From positions 272,545 to 336,544 of the forward strand of contig NZ_CP085168.1 of assembly GCF_022788715.1 (NCBI RefSeq): a stretch of 64,000 nucleotides of DNA, given 5' to 3'. How positions within the stretch are numbered: position 1 is the first letter of the stretch; each line of letters starts with the position of its first letter. Positions 36,394-44,925 of the stretch are shown piece by piece. The position numbers and the translations under genes were made by a program. Origin of the DNA: Sulfitobacter sp. DSM 110093 (GTDB lineage: Bacteria > Pseudomonadota > Alphaproteobacteria > Rhodobacterales > Rhodobacteraceae). A model generated the notes under the pieces. That model worked only from the letters and a program-made list of their open reading frames with translations, had not been told where the DNA came from and made no database searches.

Positions 36394-36834
36394 CTAATGG
36401 GCGGGCGGAGTTTCTACCTGCTCGATGCGAAAAAAGCCGTCACGCAGGTGCGGCACAAACAACAGCACCAGAAACACCAGGTCAAAGACGGTCTGGATCA
36501 CCGGGATCATAAAGGGGTTCATGCCCTCGGCAATGGACGGTGACCCGACAAAGGTGGTGGTGACGAAATTGCCGATCTGGTCGACAATCGAAATCGTCCA
36601 GTAAACCACCAGCGCCACCCATGTCAGAAAGCCGCGCCGCGCCCAGACCGCCCAGATCAGCGGCACGGCACCCACCACCGCGAACAGGTCCAGATAGGCG
36701 GGATATCGCCACGCCTCGGAAGACCCGCCCGCATTGATGTCTTGGAACAGCACCCATGCGATCAAACGGGACAGTTGCAGCGCCAGCCAGATGCCGGTGC
36801 CAATGAGAAAGTTACGTTGCGCACCGGTCGTCAT
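36394..36834 (-). CDS. Hypothetical four-helix membrane protein
   Basis: About 146 residues from MTTGAQRNFLIGTGIWLALQ, with an AAGGAAA ribosome binding site before ATG 36834. It has four hydrophobic segments (about 10-28, 47-65, 70-92, 112-132). I do not recognise the family. It is in line with the MsrQ-like gene downstream and the NAD(P)-binding gene upstream on the same strand, which suggests one unit controlled by the LysR gene at 39646. Confidence 0.7.
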   Translation of the reverse strand: MTTGAQRNFLIGTGIWLALQLSRLIAWVLFQDINAGGSSEAWRYPAYLDLFAVVGAVPLIWAVWARRGFLTWVALVVYWTISIVDQIGNFVTTTFVGSPSIAEGMNPFMIPVIQTVFDLVFLVLLFVPHLRDGFFRIEQVETPPAH

Positions 36835-36887
36835 GCCGAGTTTCCTTGGAATATAGATGGCGGCATCAATTGCAGATGTCGGTAATA

Positions 36888-37727
36888 TTAGCCCTTGAGG
36901 GCAGCGAAGTAGTTGTCCCAAGGTTGATGCGGGCGGCCGGTGGCGGCTTCGAAATCGCTGGATCGGTCATAGGCACCGTTGCGGATGCCTTCGTAGATGC
37001 CCGCGATCACCGTCCCAATGAATTGACCCAATTCCGCCACGCGGTCGGCGCGGTAGTCTTCAACACTCATGCTGCGGTACGTCAGATCGGTGTCAAAGGC
37101 CCGGTTCATGTAGGTCGCAAGTTCGGCCTGGGTTATCGGTGTGCCGTGCAGATCGTAGGTCTGGCCGAGGTGCGGCGGTGCGGTCAGCATATGGGCATAA
37201 GCCACCGCCAGTTCCCCGCGCGTCGTATACCCACAACGCCCGTCGCCAGCGCAATTGGCAATCTCGCCCGCCTTGCGATAGCTGTCGATATATTCGATGT
37301 CGGGCTCGATATAAATGCCGTTGCGCCCGATGACCCAGCCCATGCCACTGGCGCGAATGTCGGCCTCCGTCTTGCGGTTGCTATCGATCACCTGCGAAAA
37401 GGCGGTGCCGGTCTCCGGCCCCTGCACGCTGGTATAGACGATCCGTTCGACGCCTACGACTTTTGCCGCGGCAATCACATTGCGGTGCTGATCAATCCGC
37501 GCAGCTGGGTCGCCATTGCCTGACACCAGCAGCAGGCGGTCCACCCCTTCCAACGAGGTTTCAAGCTGCGCTCGGTCGGCGTAATCGCCGGGGCGTACCT
37601 CGATATTCAGGTCGGTGACATTTTCCAGGGTACGTGCCAGCCCGATAACGGTTTCGCCCCGTCCGGTCAACTCACTTGCGATTGTTGCGCCCAGATGGCC
37701 GGACACGGCGGTAACTGCGATGATCAT
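36888..37727 (-). CDS. NmrA-like NAD(P)-binding SDR protein (QOR2 type)
   Basis: A 279-residue atypical short-chain dehydrogenase. The Rossmann start is MIIAVTAVSGHLGATIASEL (G-x-x-G-x-x-A/G type), followed by RPGDYADRAQLETSLEGVDR, LLLVSGNGDPAARIDQHRNV and VERIVYTSVQGPETGTAFSQ. Relatives such as QorB reduce quinones or sense NADPH. It is surrounded by SnoaL-like and membrane genes, suggesting a reactive-compound or quinone stress response. The substrate is unknown. Confidence 0.88.
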   Translation of the reverse strand: MIIAVTAVSGHLGATIASELTGRGETVIGLARTLENVTDLNIEVRPGDYADRAQLETSLEGVDRLLLVSGNGDPAARIDQHRNVIAAAKVVGVERIVYTSVQGPETGTAFSQVIDSNRKTEADIRASGMGWVIGRNGIYIEPDIEYIDSYRKAGEIANCAGDGRCGYTTRGELAVAYAHMLTAPPHLGQTYDLHGTPITQAELATYMNRAFDTDLTYRSMSVEDYRADRVAELGQFIGTVIAGIYEGIRNGAYDRSSDFEAATGRPHQPWDNYFAALKG

Positions 37728-37797
37728 ATTTCAGGCCTCTCGAAAATGGCAGGCCGCATGCAGCCTGCCGTGGGAAATTCTCAGCTATCAGGCAGCA

Positions 37798-38289
37798 TCA
37801 GGCGTGATAGGCTTGGCTGACAGCAAAGCTGTCCTCGAACCAGTGCCACAGCACCACTTGGCCGTCTTTCACCTTGGCACGTAGGGCAAAGGTAAATTCG
37901 CCGATCTCCTCGCCCGAATGGGTGGTGATGCCATTCATCTTGCCAAAGACAGCGACGGTGTCGCCCGAAGCAAAAGCATCGGTATTTTCCCAAGCGGTAG
38001 TCTGGAAATTCTCTGAAAACTTACCAAGAAAAGCAAAGACGTTCTCTTTGCCCTCTGCGCCCCCGATCCATGGCAGACTTGGGTCGCCTTCGTTGTGCCA
38101 GACCATGCCATCGGCCATGAGCTTACCCATGGTGTCCATGTCACCTGATCCCATCGCGCCCATGAAGGCCATGACTGTATCAAAGCTTGCTTGTGTCTGT
38201 TCGTCCATTTCCTGTGCTCCTGCTTGTTGTCCAAGGATGATTGCGAGCGATGCGCCCAGCGAAGTTTTCAATAGTGTTCTGCGGTTCAT
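37798..38289 (-). CDS. Exported SnoaL/NTF2-like protein with Tat-type signal
   Basis: A 163-residue protein starting MNRRTLLKTSLGASLAIILG, a short twin-arginine-type signal (RR then hydrophobic helix, cleavage near QQAGAQ). The mature part is an NTF2-like cone: FDTVMAFMGAMGSGDMDTMG, LMADGMVWHNEGDPSLPWIG and a C-terminal TFALRAKVKDGQVVLWHWFE strand. SnoaL-like folds act as cyclases, isomerases or binding proteins. Exported NTF2-like proteins of this kind have no assigned role; function here is unknown. Confidence 0.75.
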   Translation of the reverse strand: MNRRTLLKTSLGASLAIILGQQAGAQEMDEQTQASFDTVMAFMGAMGSGDMDTMGKLMADGMVWHNEGDPSLPWIGGAEGKENVFAFLGKFSENFQTTAWENTDAFASGDTVAVFGKMNGITTHSGEEIGEFTFALRAKVKDGQVVLWHWFEDSFAVSQAYHA

Positions 38290-38299
38290 TTGATGGCCT

Positions 38300-38632
38300 T
38301 TACGTAGGTTGACGTTGCGAATGCGGTGCGCTTTTCAACGCGATGGTCGAGAGCGCAAGAGCGATGATCCAAAGCACCGGACCAAGGGCACCGGGCACCA
38401 GCGGAACGGTGCCAGGGATCAGCAAAGTCACAATGAACCCGATATCCCCTGCGCTGACGACAACCGTGCCGAAAAGCGCAAAGAACGTCAGGTTCCAAGC
38501 GCCCTGATAGATACGCCCCTGAAGGACGCCAGCGTCCAAAGTTGTACCAAGCTGGTAGACGCCATATGCCACACCAAGGTGTAGAATGCCCCACGCCACA
38601 TAGGTCATGGCGGCAAGGCGTGCATAGATCAT
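38300..38632 (-). CDS. Small hypothetical membrane protein
   Basis: A 110-residue protein with about four helices (MIYARLAAMTYVAWGILHLG, then segments near 45-65, 70-90 and 88-104). It lies 10 bases upstream of the exported SnoaL-like gene and probably belongs to the same transcript. Family not recognised. Confidence 0.65.
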   Translation of the reverse strand: MIYARLAAMTYVAWGILHLGVAYGVYQLGTTLDAGVLQGRIYQGAWNLTFFALFGTVVVSAGDIGFIVTLLIPGTVPLVPGALGPVLWIIALALSTIALKSAPHSQRQPT

Positions 38633-38695
38633 AGTATATCCTGTCGGGTTTTGAGGCGGCCGACGCTCCCGAGCGCCGACCACGCTTGCCTAAGA

Positions 38696-39166
38696 TTACT
38701 TGCCGGAGAGTTGCTGCAATGCGCCCGCCCAATCCTCAACGTGCCAAGTCTTGACGATCTCACCGTTTTCCAACTGATGAATATCGATCGTCATGATGTC
38801 AAAGCTGCGCCCTTCGCCGTCGACCCCAAAGAAGGGGGCGACAGGGGTGCCGGTTGCACGGCTTCGCACTGTCACAAAGTTCTCGTCCTGATGCATGTCC
38901 TGCACCGCCCATTTCAGGTCGGGCATGAGTTGGCCAAAACCACCCACCTGCCCGATGAAGGCATCGCGTGTCTTGTCGGCTCCAGAATAGCCGCCAACGC
39001 TGACCCAATCTTCGCTGGTCGCGTCAACAAATGCCGCGACGTGGCTTTGCGAACCTGGGTTGCTTAGCATCTCGTAGAATGTGTTCACCGTTTCGGTGTC
39101 GTCTGCGAAAGCTCCGGTGGCGAGGGTTGCAAGTGTAGCCGAAGCAAAGAAATTCTTGAAGGTCAT
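38696..39166 (-). CDS. SnoaL-like polyketide-cyclase-type exported protein
   Basis: About 156 residues from MTFKNFFASATLATLATGAF, a Sec signal peptide ending near FADDTE. An AAAGGA site precedes ATG 39166. The NTF2-like core has VNTFYEMLSNPGSQSHVAAF, FVDATSEDWVSVGGYSG, the FGQLMPDLKWAVQDMHQDEN strand and SFDIMTIDIHQLENGEIVKT, with WHVEDWAGALQQL as the last helix. It is the second SnoaL-like protein in this block, unlike the first in sequence. Both are exported, so they act outside the cytoplasm. Confidence 0.8.
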   Translation of the reverse strand: MTFKNFFASATLATLATGAFADDTETVNTFYEMLSNPGSQSHVAAFVDATSEDWVSVGGYSGADKTRDAFIGQVGGFGQLMPDLKWAVQDMHQDENFVTVRSRATGTPVAPFFGVDGEGRSFDIMTIDIHQLENGEIVKTWHVEDWAGALQQLSGK

Positions 39167-39262
39167 GGCATTTCCTTTGTCATGATGTTTTCGGGATAGC
39201 GTCATCCGTCACGCCCCTTGATGAGGCGTGTTGAATAACGGCAGGATGGCGGTATCAGGTGG

Positions 39263-39550
39263 TCAGGCTGCTGAGACTTGCCAATCCAGCTGGGGATTTT
39301 CGCGAAACGCGAAGCGGTCCAGATGGCTGGAGATAACCTCCGCAGCTTTGTCGAGTTTCGTCTTATCTGGCGCTTCGACGGTCATGTGCAGACCTGCCTC
39401 ATCCGCGCGAAGGTCACAGTGCCCGAAGGGAAACTCGATCCGTCCGGAACCCGGCTTATGTGTGACGGGAATTTTGTGGCCGAAATGTTTACACAGCGTA
39501 CCCAGATAGCGTTCCGCGTTCGGTGTGGTGAAAAATGTGCTCGCGTTCAT
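39263..39550 (-). CDS. DUF2218 family protein
   Basis: A 95-residue protein from MNASTFFTTPNAERYLGTLC, with AAGGAG before ATG 39550. The DUF2218 pattern is visible: YLGTLCKHFGHKIPV, EFPFGHCDLRADEAGLHMTV and a helix DKTKLDKAAEVISSHLDRFA that ends in an F-R-E motif (RFAFRENPQLDW). Members are small cytoplasmic proteins of unknown function, often encoded near siderophore or stress genes. It is the first gene of the minus-strand block facing the LysR gene. Confidence 0.8.
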   Translation of the reverse strand: MNASTFFTTPNAERYLGTLCKHFGHKIPVTHKPGSGRIEFPFGHCDLRADEAGLHMTVEAPDKTKLDKAAEVISSHLDRFAFRENPQLDWQVSAA

Positions 39551-39645
39551 GTTGCCGCTCCTTGTCTTGCATAGAACATCTATCCTTGCGGGACTGATCG
39601 GGGTATTCACAAAATTCAGAAATCATAATTCGGGCAGGCAGAATA

Positions 39646-40554
39646 ATGATCGAGCATTTGCGGCATATGGCAATTTTTGCCAGCGTTGTCGACGAAGGGT
39701 CTTTTCGAGCAGCTGCAAAGGCGATCGGTCTTGCCCCGTCGCGTGTCAGTGAAACGGTCTCTGATCTTGAAAGCTATCTTGGTGTGACCTTGCTGTACCG
39801 CACAACGCGCAAGATCGCGCTGACCAACGAGGGGCGCATGTTCTATGCCCGCGTGGCGGAAATGTTGCGCAGCGCTGAAAACGGCCTGAACGAACTTAAC
39901 GCGCTCTCGCTGGAGCCAGTGGGTGCGCTGCGTGTGTCGATGCCTGCCTACATGTCTACGTCCTCGCTTGCCACGGCCATTGCCGAATTTGTGCGGCGCC
40001 ACCCGCTGGTTGCCCTGTCGGTTAGCTTCAGCGACGCACGCATGGATTTGATGGAGGATGGGTTTGACGTCAGTTTTCGCGCTGGATGGCTGGACGATAG
40101 CTCGATGATGTCACGCAAATTGGGCGAAAGCGCGCGGGCGCTGGTGGCCGGAACCGGCTATGCCGCAACTCGTGCCCGCCCGTCGCATCCGTCTGAAATG
40201 GAAGACTGGGACTGGCTGCGCTACAAGCACCGCTCTGATGTGACCAAGCTCCACGGACCGGCGGGAGAAACGGCGAAGGTGCTGGGCCAGTCTCGGCTGG
40301 AAGTGGACAGCATCGACGCCTTGCACCACCTCACCTTGCAGAACCTCGGTGCCACGATCCTGCCCGAGCATCTTGCCGCCCGGGGTGAAGACGATGGCAC
40401 GTTGGTGCGCCTGCTCCCTGACTGGCAATTGCGCCCGCTGGGCACCTTTGCCGTCTGGCCGGACACATCGCGCCGCGAAAGCCTGACCCTGCTTTTTGTG
40501 CGCTTTGTTGCGAAGTGGGAAGGAAAGCAGACTAAACAGCAAACAAGCATGTGA
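39646..40554 (+). CDS. LysR-family transcriptional regulator
   Basis: A 302-residue protein. The winged helix (MAIFASVVDEGSFRAAAKAI, APSRVSETVSDLESYLGVTL, LYRTTRKIALT) and effector domain (GALRVSMPAYMSTSSLATAI, FDVSFRAGWLDDSSMMSRKL) place it in the CrgA/AaeR-like branch. It is divergent from the DUF2218/SnoaL/NmrA/MsrQ-like block, with 95 bases between starts, and probably controls it. Relatives often respond to quinones, aldehydes or acids. Confidence 0.88.
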   Translation: MIEHLRHMAIFASVVDEGSFRAAAKAIGLAPSRVSETVSDLESYLGVTLLYRTTRKIALTNEGRMFYARVAEMLRSAENGLNELNALSLEPVGALRVSMPAYMSTSSLATAIAEFVRRHPLVALSVSFSDARMDLMEDGFDVSFRAGWLDDSSMMSRKLGESARALVAGTGYAATRARPSHPSEMEDWDWLRYKHRSDVTKLHGPAGETAKVLGQSRLEVDSIDALHHLTLQNLGATILPEHLAARGEDDGTLVRLLPDWQLRPLGTFAVWPDTSRRESLTLLFVRFVAKWEGKQTKQQTSM

Positions 40555-40635
40555 ACGATCCATGCCTCCGATATGCCCCGACCCGTCCTTCCAAATCGGG
40601 GCCCGTTTCAATCCAGCTCTCTATAGCTTGCCCCG

Positions 40636-42942
40636 CTATAGCGCCTCTTTGACCATCTGCGGTGTCATGGGCAGGTGGCGCAGCCGAACCCCGACGGCAT
40701 TGTAGATCGCATTGGCAACAGCCGGGGCGACGCCGGTGACACCGGGCTCCCCTAAGCCAACGGGAGCCTGCACACTTTCGATAAGCTCAATCTGCATTTC
40801 GGGCGTGTCGATCATCCGCAGTGGCGTATAGTTGCCAAGATTGCGGTCGTCGACCTGGCCGTTCACGATCTGCGTCCCCTCATAAAGCGCCATCGACAGC
40901 CCCCAAAGCGCCGCACCCTCGCATTGCGCCTGTGCGCCGTCGGGATCAATCACCGTGCCGCAGTCGATCACCATCCACAGCTTTTGCACCTCGACCTGCC
41001 CTGTCTCGCGGTCCACGCGCAGTTGCACGGCGGTGCCGTTCCACGTCGGCATTTCGCGTTCCTGTCCATAGGTGCTGGCGATGCCGATCGCCGTATCCGG
41101 GCCGAGATCACTGCGCCCATAACCCGAAAGTTCGGCCACCCGCCGCAACACGGCGGCCTGCCGGTCTGCACCGCCGATGGAATGCGGTGCCTCGCCCGCG
41201 TTGCGGCCTTCTGGGCGAAGATGCGCAAGGCGGAACGTGACCGGATCGACGCCCAGCTTATGGGCGGCTTCGTCCATAAAGCTTTCCACTGCAAAGTTGG
41301 TCCAGCCCGGCGCGATAGACCGCAAAAAGCCGGTGCGCACGGTCTGGCTCGCAAGCTGATTGGCAATCGCGCGGACCTTGTGTGCACCCACGTCATACCA
41401 GTGATCCGCGCCGAAAATACCCGCCGTGTCATAGGGTTTGTCGTCGATGCCCTTGGCCATATCGGCCTCAGTCCGAACCGTATAAGATGGCCACCCCGCC
41501 GCTGCGCTGTGATCCATCGCGGCGATGTTGCGCTGTGCATCCAAAGCAAGCCGCAGCTTTTGCACACTGGGCGAACGCGGGCAGTCGATTAGACTGTCGT
41601 CCTCGCGGAAGAAGACCAGTTTGACGGGCGTGCCGCCAAGCGCCTTGGTCGCCAAGGCCGCGGCCACAACGTAATCGCCAAACACGCGCCGGCCAAAGCC
41701 GCCGCCCAAAAGATAGGTGCGGATTGTCACCTTGTCTGCCTCAACCCCAAGCGCGCGCTGCGCCCAGCCGGTCATAAGCGCGGGCCATTGGCTCCCTGCA
41801 TGGATCTCGTACTGGCCCGCCTCATTGACAAAAGCCGTGGCGTTCATCGGCTCCAATGCAAAGTGCAGAACGGTCGCGGTCGTATATTCGGCCTCCAAAA
41901 CCTCCGCCGCGCCATCAAAGGCGGGGGCCGTATCGAAGTTGCCCGTGTCCAGAAGCGTCCCCGCGCTGTCATCGGCGATCAACGCGCGCGATAGGCTCTG
42001 GATATCATCCTCCGAAACACTGGCGGTCTCGCCCGCCTCCCATTCAACCGTGACCCTCTCCGAGGCCCATTTCGCGGCCATCAGCGTTTCGCCGACGACG
42101 ACAACCATGCCGGGGACGATACCGGAGGGGTCTTGTAGGTCGATGGTGCGCAGGTAGCCCTTCTGGCCCCTTGCGTCGCTGTCGTCGATAGAGATCACTC
42201 TTGATCCTTGCCGCGTGGGCGGAATCAGGGGCACGGCGTAGACCATGCCGTCCACCTTCGCATCGAGCCCGTAGAGCGCGCGGCCGGTGGTTTTGTCATT
42301 GATGTCCAGTGCGGCGACATCCTGACCGATCAGGCGGAAGTCGGAGTGGGGTTTGAGCGGCAGGGCCTTCAACTCGTCCTGCGTAAAGCTGCGCGACAGC
42401 CCCTCGGCTACCAGCGCGGCGAAGGTGATGGTCTTGCCGCCGCCTGTGACCATGCCCGCCTCGGCGGTGCAATCCTTTGGCGCGATGCCCCATTTTTGGG
42501 CAGCGGACTCGATCAGTGCCACTCGGCCCGCAGCGCCAGCCTGACGATAGACGGACCACAGACTCCAGACCGAGCGGCTGCCGGCTGTGGGGGCGCCGCC
42601 CCACTTCTTTTCGTGGTCAACATAGGTGATCCGCACATCGTCCCAATCCGCACCCAACTCATCCGCAAGGATTCGGGCAAGCGCGGTGCCGATGTGCTGG
42701 CCCATCTCGGCGCGGGTGATGTTGACGTTGACACGGCCTTCGCCGTCGATTGTGTACCAGAGGCTGGGTTCGAAGTTCTGATCGGAGGAAGGAGGGATCA
42801 CCTCCCCATTCGTTGCAAAACTTTGTGCGGCCTCAACGATACGGGGAAAGCCGAAAGCGGCCCCTGCCGCAACGCTTGCGACCAGAAAGCCGCGGCGTGT
42901 CAGGGCGGTGGCCTGCTTGGCGCTTTGTTTCTTAGGCATCAT
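40636..42942 (-). CDS. Molybdenum hydroxylase large subunit (IorB-like)
   Basis: A 768-residue xanthine-oxidase-family subunit of the isoquinoline 1-oxidoreductase beta type. It has a Tat signal (TRRGFLVASVAAGAAFGFPR), so it is exported with its cofactor. Molybdopterin-binding landmarks: ITRAEMGQHIGTALARILAD near the start, GGGFGRRVFGDYVVAAALAT, and the C-terminal VGLGEPGVTGVAPAVANAIY with the catalytic glutamate. It hydroxylates an N-heterocycle or oxidises an aldehyde; the substrate is unknown. It starts 3 bases after the 2Fe-2S subunit stop. Confidence 0.92.
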   Translation of the reverse strand: MMPKKQSAKQATALTRRGFLVASVAAGAAFGFPRIVEAAQSFATNGEVIPPSSDQNFEPSLWYTIDGEGRVNVNITRAEMGQHIGTALARILADELGADWDDVRITYVDHEKKWGGAPTAGSRSVWSLWSVYRQAGAAGRVALIESAAQKWGIAPKDCTAEAGMVTGGGKTITFAALVAEGLSRSFTQDELKALPLKPHSDFRLIGQDVAALDINDKTTGRALYGLDAKVDGMVYAVPLIPPTRQGSRVISIDDSDARGQKGYLRTIDLQDPSGIVPGMVVVVGETLMAAKWASERVTVEWEAGETASVSEDDIQSLSRALIADDSAGTLLDTGNFDTAPAFDGAAEVLEAEYTTATVLHFALEPMNATAFVNEAGQYEIHAGSQWPALMTGWAQRALGVEADKVTIRTYLLGGGFGRRVFGDYVVAAALATKALGGTPVKLVFFREDDSLIDCPRSPSVQKLRLALDAQRNIAAMDHSAAAGWPSYTVRTEADMAKGIDDKPYDTAGIFGADHWYDVGAHKVRAIANQLASQTVRTGFLRSIAPGWTNFAVESFMDEAAHKLGVDPVTFRLAHLRPEGRNAGEAPHSIGGADRQAAVLRRVAELSGYGRSDLGPDTAIGIASTYGQEREMPTWNGTAVQLRVDRETGQVEVQKLWMVIDCGTVIDPDGAQAQCEGAALWGLSMALYEGTQIVNGQVDDRNLGNYTPLRMIDTPEMQIELIESVQAPVGLGEPGVTGVAPAVANAIYNAVGVRLRHLPMTPQMVKEAL

Positions 42943-42945
42943 GGC

Positions 42946-43407
42946 TCAGTTCCCTTTCATGGCGGTGGCGGCTTCGCGCACGGCATTGCGAATGCGGGGG
43001 TAGGTCATGCAGCGGCACAGGTTGCCTGTCATCACCGCGTCGATGTCGTCATCGCTGGGGTCTGGAATGTCCTTAAGCAGGGCCGCAGCCTGCATGATTT
43101 GGCCCGACTGGCAGTAACCGCACTGGGGAACGCGCAGGTTGCGCCATGCTTCTTGCACGGGGTGATTGCCTTCTGGTTCCAGCCCCTCGATGGTGGTCAC
43201 CTCAGCGCCCTCGACATCACCCAGGAGGGTAATGCAGGCGCGGGTGGCTTGGCCGCCGACATGGACTGTGCAGGCCCCGCACATGCCGATGCCGCAGCCG
43301 AATTTTGTGCCGGTCATGTCCAGCTCGTCCCTTAGCGCCCAAAGCAGAGGTGTATCAGGGTCCACGTCGAGGGTGATCTGGCGGCCATTTACCTTCAAAG
43401 AGATCAT
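42946..43407 (-). CDS. [2Fe-2S] subunit of the molybdenum hydroxylase (IorA-like)
   Basis: A 153-residue protein with both iron-sulfur clusters: the plant-type set [25 protein letters not shown] (cysteines at about 40, 45, 48 and 60) and the C-terminal set [16 protein letters not shown] plus [13 protein letters not shown]. It passes electrons from the molybdenum centre to the cytochrome c encoded just upstream. It has no signal peptide and is presumably exported together with the Tat-tagged large subunit. Confidence 0.93.
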   Translation of the reverse strand: MISLKVNGRQITLDVDPDTPLLWALRDELDMTGTKFGCGIGMCGACTVHVGGQATRACITLLGDVEGAEVTTIEGLEPEGNHPVQEAWRNLRVPQCGYCQSGQIMQAAALLKDIPDPSDDDIDAVMTGNLCRCMTYPRIRNAVREAATAMKGN

Positions 43408-43424
43408 TGGGGGCTCCTATGTGT

Positions 43425-44720
43425 TCAATCTGCGTGTGCGCTGCGGATGCGTGCGACGGTGTTTGTCAGCTCTGGCCAAGAGGTGGCGTCGGTGCGCGAG
43501 GCACGCAGGTAGGCGGCGATGGCTGCAACCTCGTTATCCGAAAGCGCATTGCGGAAACCCGGCATAACGACCCCGGCCATGCCCTCCTCGTTACCGACAC
43601 CGTTCAGGATCACCTGCAGCGGTTTATCGGGTGCATCCAGCCGAGTGGCCGAGTTGATGCCAAGGTCGGGACTCCCCGGCGCGATCTGTGCAGCGTTGTA
43701 ATGACAGGCGGCGCAGGCAGAGGCATAAAGCCGCTCTCCCAGATCAAGACGATACCTGGTAGAGGGCTGCCCGGCGCGCAGGCTGGTCTCGATCGCGGCT
43801 TGTGCTTCGGCAGCGGACTGCGGCGCACCGACAACCTCCCCAAGATAAACCCCGATGGCTTTCAAATCGGCCTCCGGCAGTTTTTGCAAGCCAGCATGAA
43901 CCACAGGCGCCATCGGCCCGGCCGCAACACCATGTGCGCGGGTCGCGCCGGTCTTGAGGTACTCGGTGAACTCCTCGGCGGTCCAGCGGATGGTGGCGGG
44001 GTTCTCGGCGGTAAGCGCCGGGGCAATCCAGCGGTCGATGGCCGCGCCTGCGAAATCCTTTGATCTGATCTCTGCACCAAGAAGGTTGCGGGGCGTGTGG
44101 CAAGCCCCGCAGTGGGTCGCGCCCTCAACAAGATAGGCGCCGCGGTTCCACTCGGCGGATTTGTCGGGATTCGGCTCAAACCGGCCCAGATCAACAAAAA
44201 GAAGCTTCCAACTCGCCTGCCATATGCGCAGGTTAAGCGGAAACGGTAGGCCGTTTTCCGGCACTGTAGCGTCCACTGGCGCGACCTCGGTCATAAGATA
44301 GGCGTAGATCGCGCGGACGTCAGCCTCTGTCATCAGGGTGAAGTGATCATAGGGGAACGCGGGGAACAGGTGCCGCCCTTCGCGGTCGACCCCTTCGTGC
44401 ATGGCACGCACAAAGGCCTCTTCGGACCATGCGCCGATGCCCGTTTCAGGGTCGGGTGTTATGTTGGTCGAATAAAGCGTGCCAAAGCCCGTTTCCATTC
44501 CGTAGCCGCCCACATAGGGCGCATTGCCGGGAACGCTATGGCATTCAGAGCAGAAGCCCGCGGCGGCCATCAGCCGCCCCTGTTCAACCACCTCGGGGTC
44601 AAAAGCCGGAAGATCAGAAACCCTGATCGGGGAGAACGCAGGCCGGTAGGCAAAGACGGCGAAGCCACCAAAACCGACCACTGCGAGACAGAGCAGAGTG
44701 AGTATTGCTTTCTTGATCAT
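43425..44720 (-). CDS. Tri-heme membrane-anchored cytochrome c
   Basis: About 431 residues from MIKKAILTLLCLAVVGFGGF, an uncleaved or Sec N-terminal helix. Three heme c motifs are visible: CSECH, CGACH and CAACH, spaced as in alcohol-dehydrogenase-type tri-heme cytochromes, with methionine ligands expected in each domain. It is the electron acceptor of the IorAB-like enzyme and passes electrons to the respiratory chain. It is the first gene of the operon and divergent from a TetR gene. Confidence 0.92.
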   Translation of the reverse strand: MIKKAILTLLCLAVVGFGGFAVFAYRPAFSPIRVSDLPAFDPEVVEQGRLMAAAGFCSECHSVPGNAPYVGGYGMETGFGTLYSTNITPDPETGIGAWSEEAFVRAMHEGVDREGRHLFPAFPYDHFTLMTEADVRAIYAYLMTEVAPVDATVPENGLPFPLNLRIWQASWKLLFVDLGRFEPNPDKSAEWNRGAYLVEGATHCGACHTPRNLLGAEIRSKDFAGAAIDRWIAPALTAENPATIRWTAEEFTEYLKTGATRAHGVAAGPMAPVVHAGLQKLPEADLKAIGVYLGEVVGAPQSAAEAQAAIETSLRAGQPSTRYRLDLGERLYASACAACHYNAAQIAPGSPDLGINSATRLDAPDKPLQVILNGVGNEEGMAGVVMPGFRNALSDNEVAAIAAYLRASRTDATSWPELTNTVARIRSAHAD

Positions 44721-44837
44721 GGCGTTCCGCGTCTTTCGTAGGTGCATCTTGGGTCTGCCGCCCCGCTTGGGCGCGACTTGGCTGAGATTGGTCCATCGGG
44801 GCGCTGATGCGTCCTTACCTGCCTTTGATTCGCTACG

Positions 44838-44853
44838 GTAATGGTGATTACCA
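44838..44853. promoter_or_regulatory. TetR operator 1 of the molybdenum hydroxylase region
   Basis: Perfect inverted repeat GGTAAT-GGTG-ATTACC in the gap between the cytochrome c gene and the divergent TetR gene. A second, nearly identical site is at 44873. The centres are 36 bases apart. Confidence 0.78.
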
Positions 44854-44872
44854 CTTTCCCTTCTGCGCTTAC

Positions 44873-44890
44873 GGTAATAGTAATTACCGC
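44873..44890. promoter_or_regulatory. TetR operator 2 of the molybdenum hydroxylase region
   Basis: Perfect inverted repeat CGGTAAT-AGTA-ATTACCG, sharing the GGTAAT-N4-ATTACC core with operator 1. It lies 35 bases before the TetR ATG (44926) and is placed to repress both divergent units. Confidence 0.8.
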
Positions 44891-44925
44891 GTCAAGTGAA
44901 AATGGTTCATGACAGGAATGCACAG

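Noticed and set aside
36846..37523. 225-codon plus-strand frame opposite the NmrA-like gene
   Set aside because: Antisense shadow with no ribosome binding site or recognisable domain.
42208..43335. 375-codon open frame on the plus strand over the molybdenum hydroxylase genes
   Set aside because: Antisense to two well-supported genes, no family motifs; a by-product of GC-rich codon use.
43407..44063. 218-codon plus-strand frame opposite the cytochrome c gene
   Set aside because: Shadow of the three-heme cytochrome gene, no motif.
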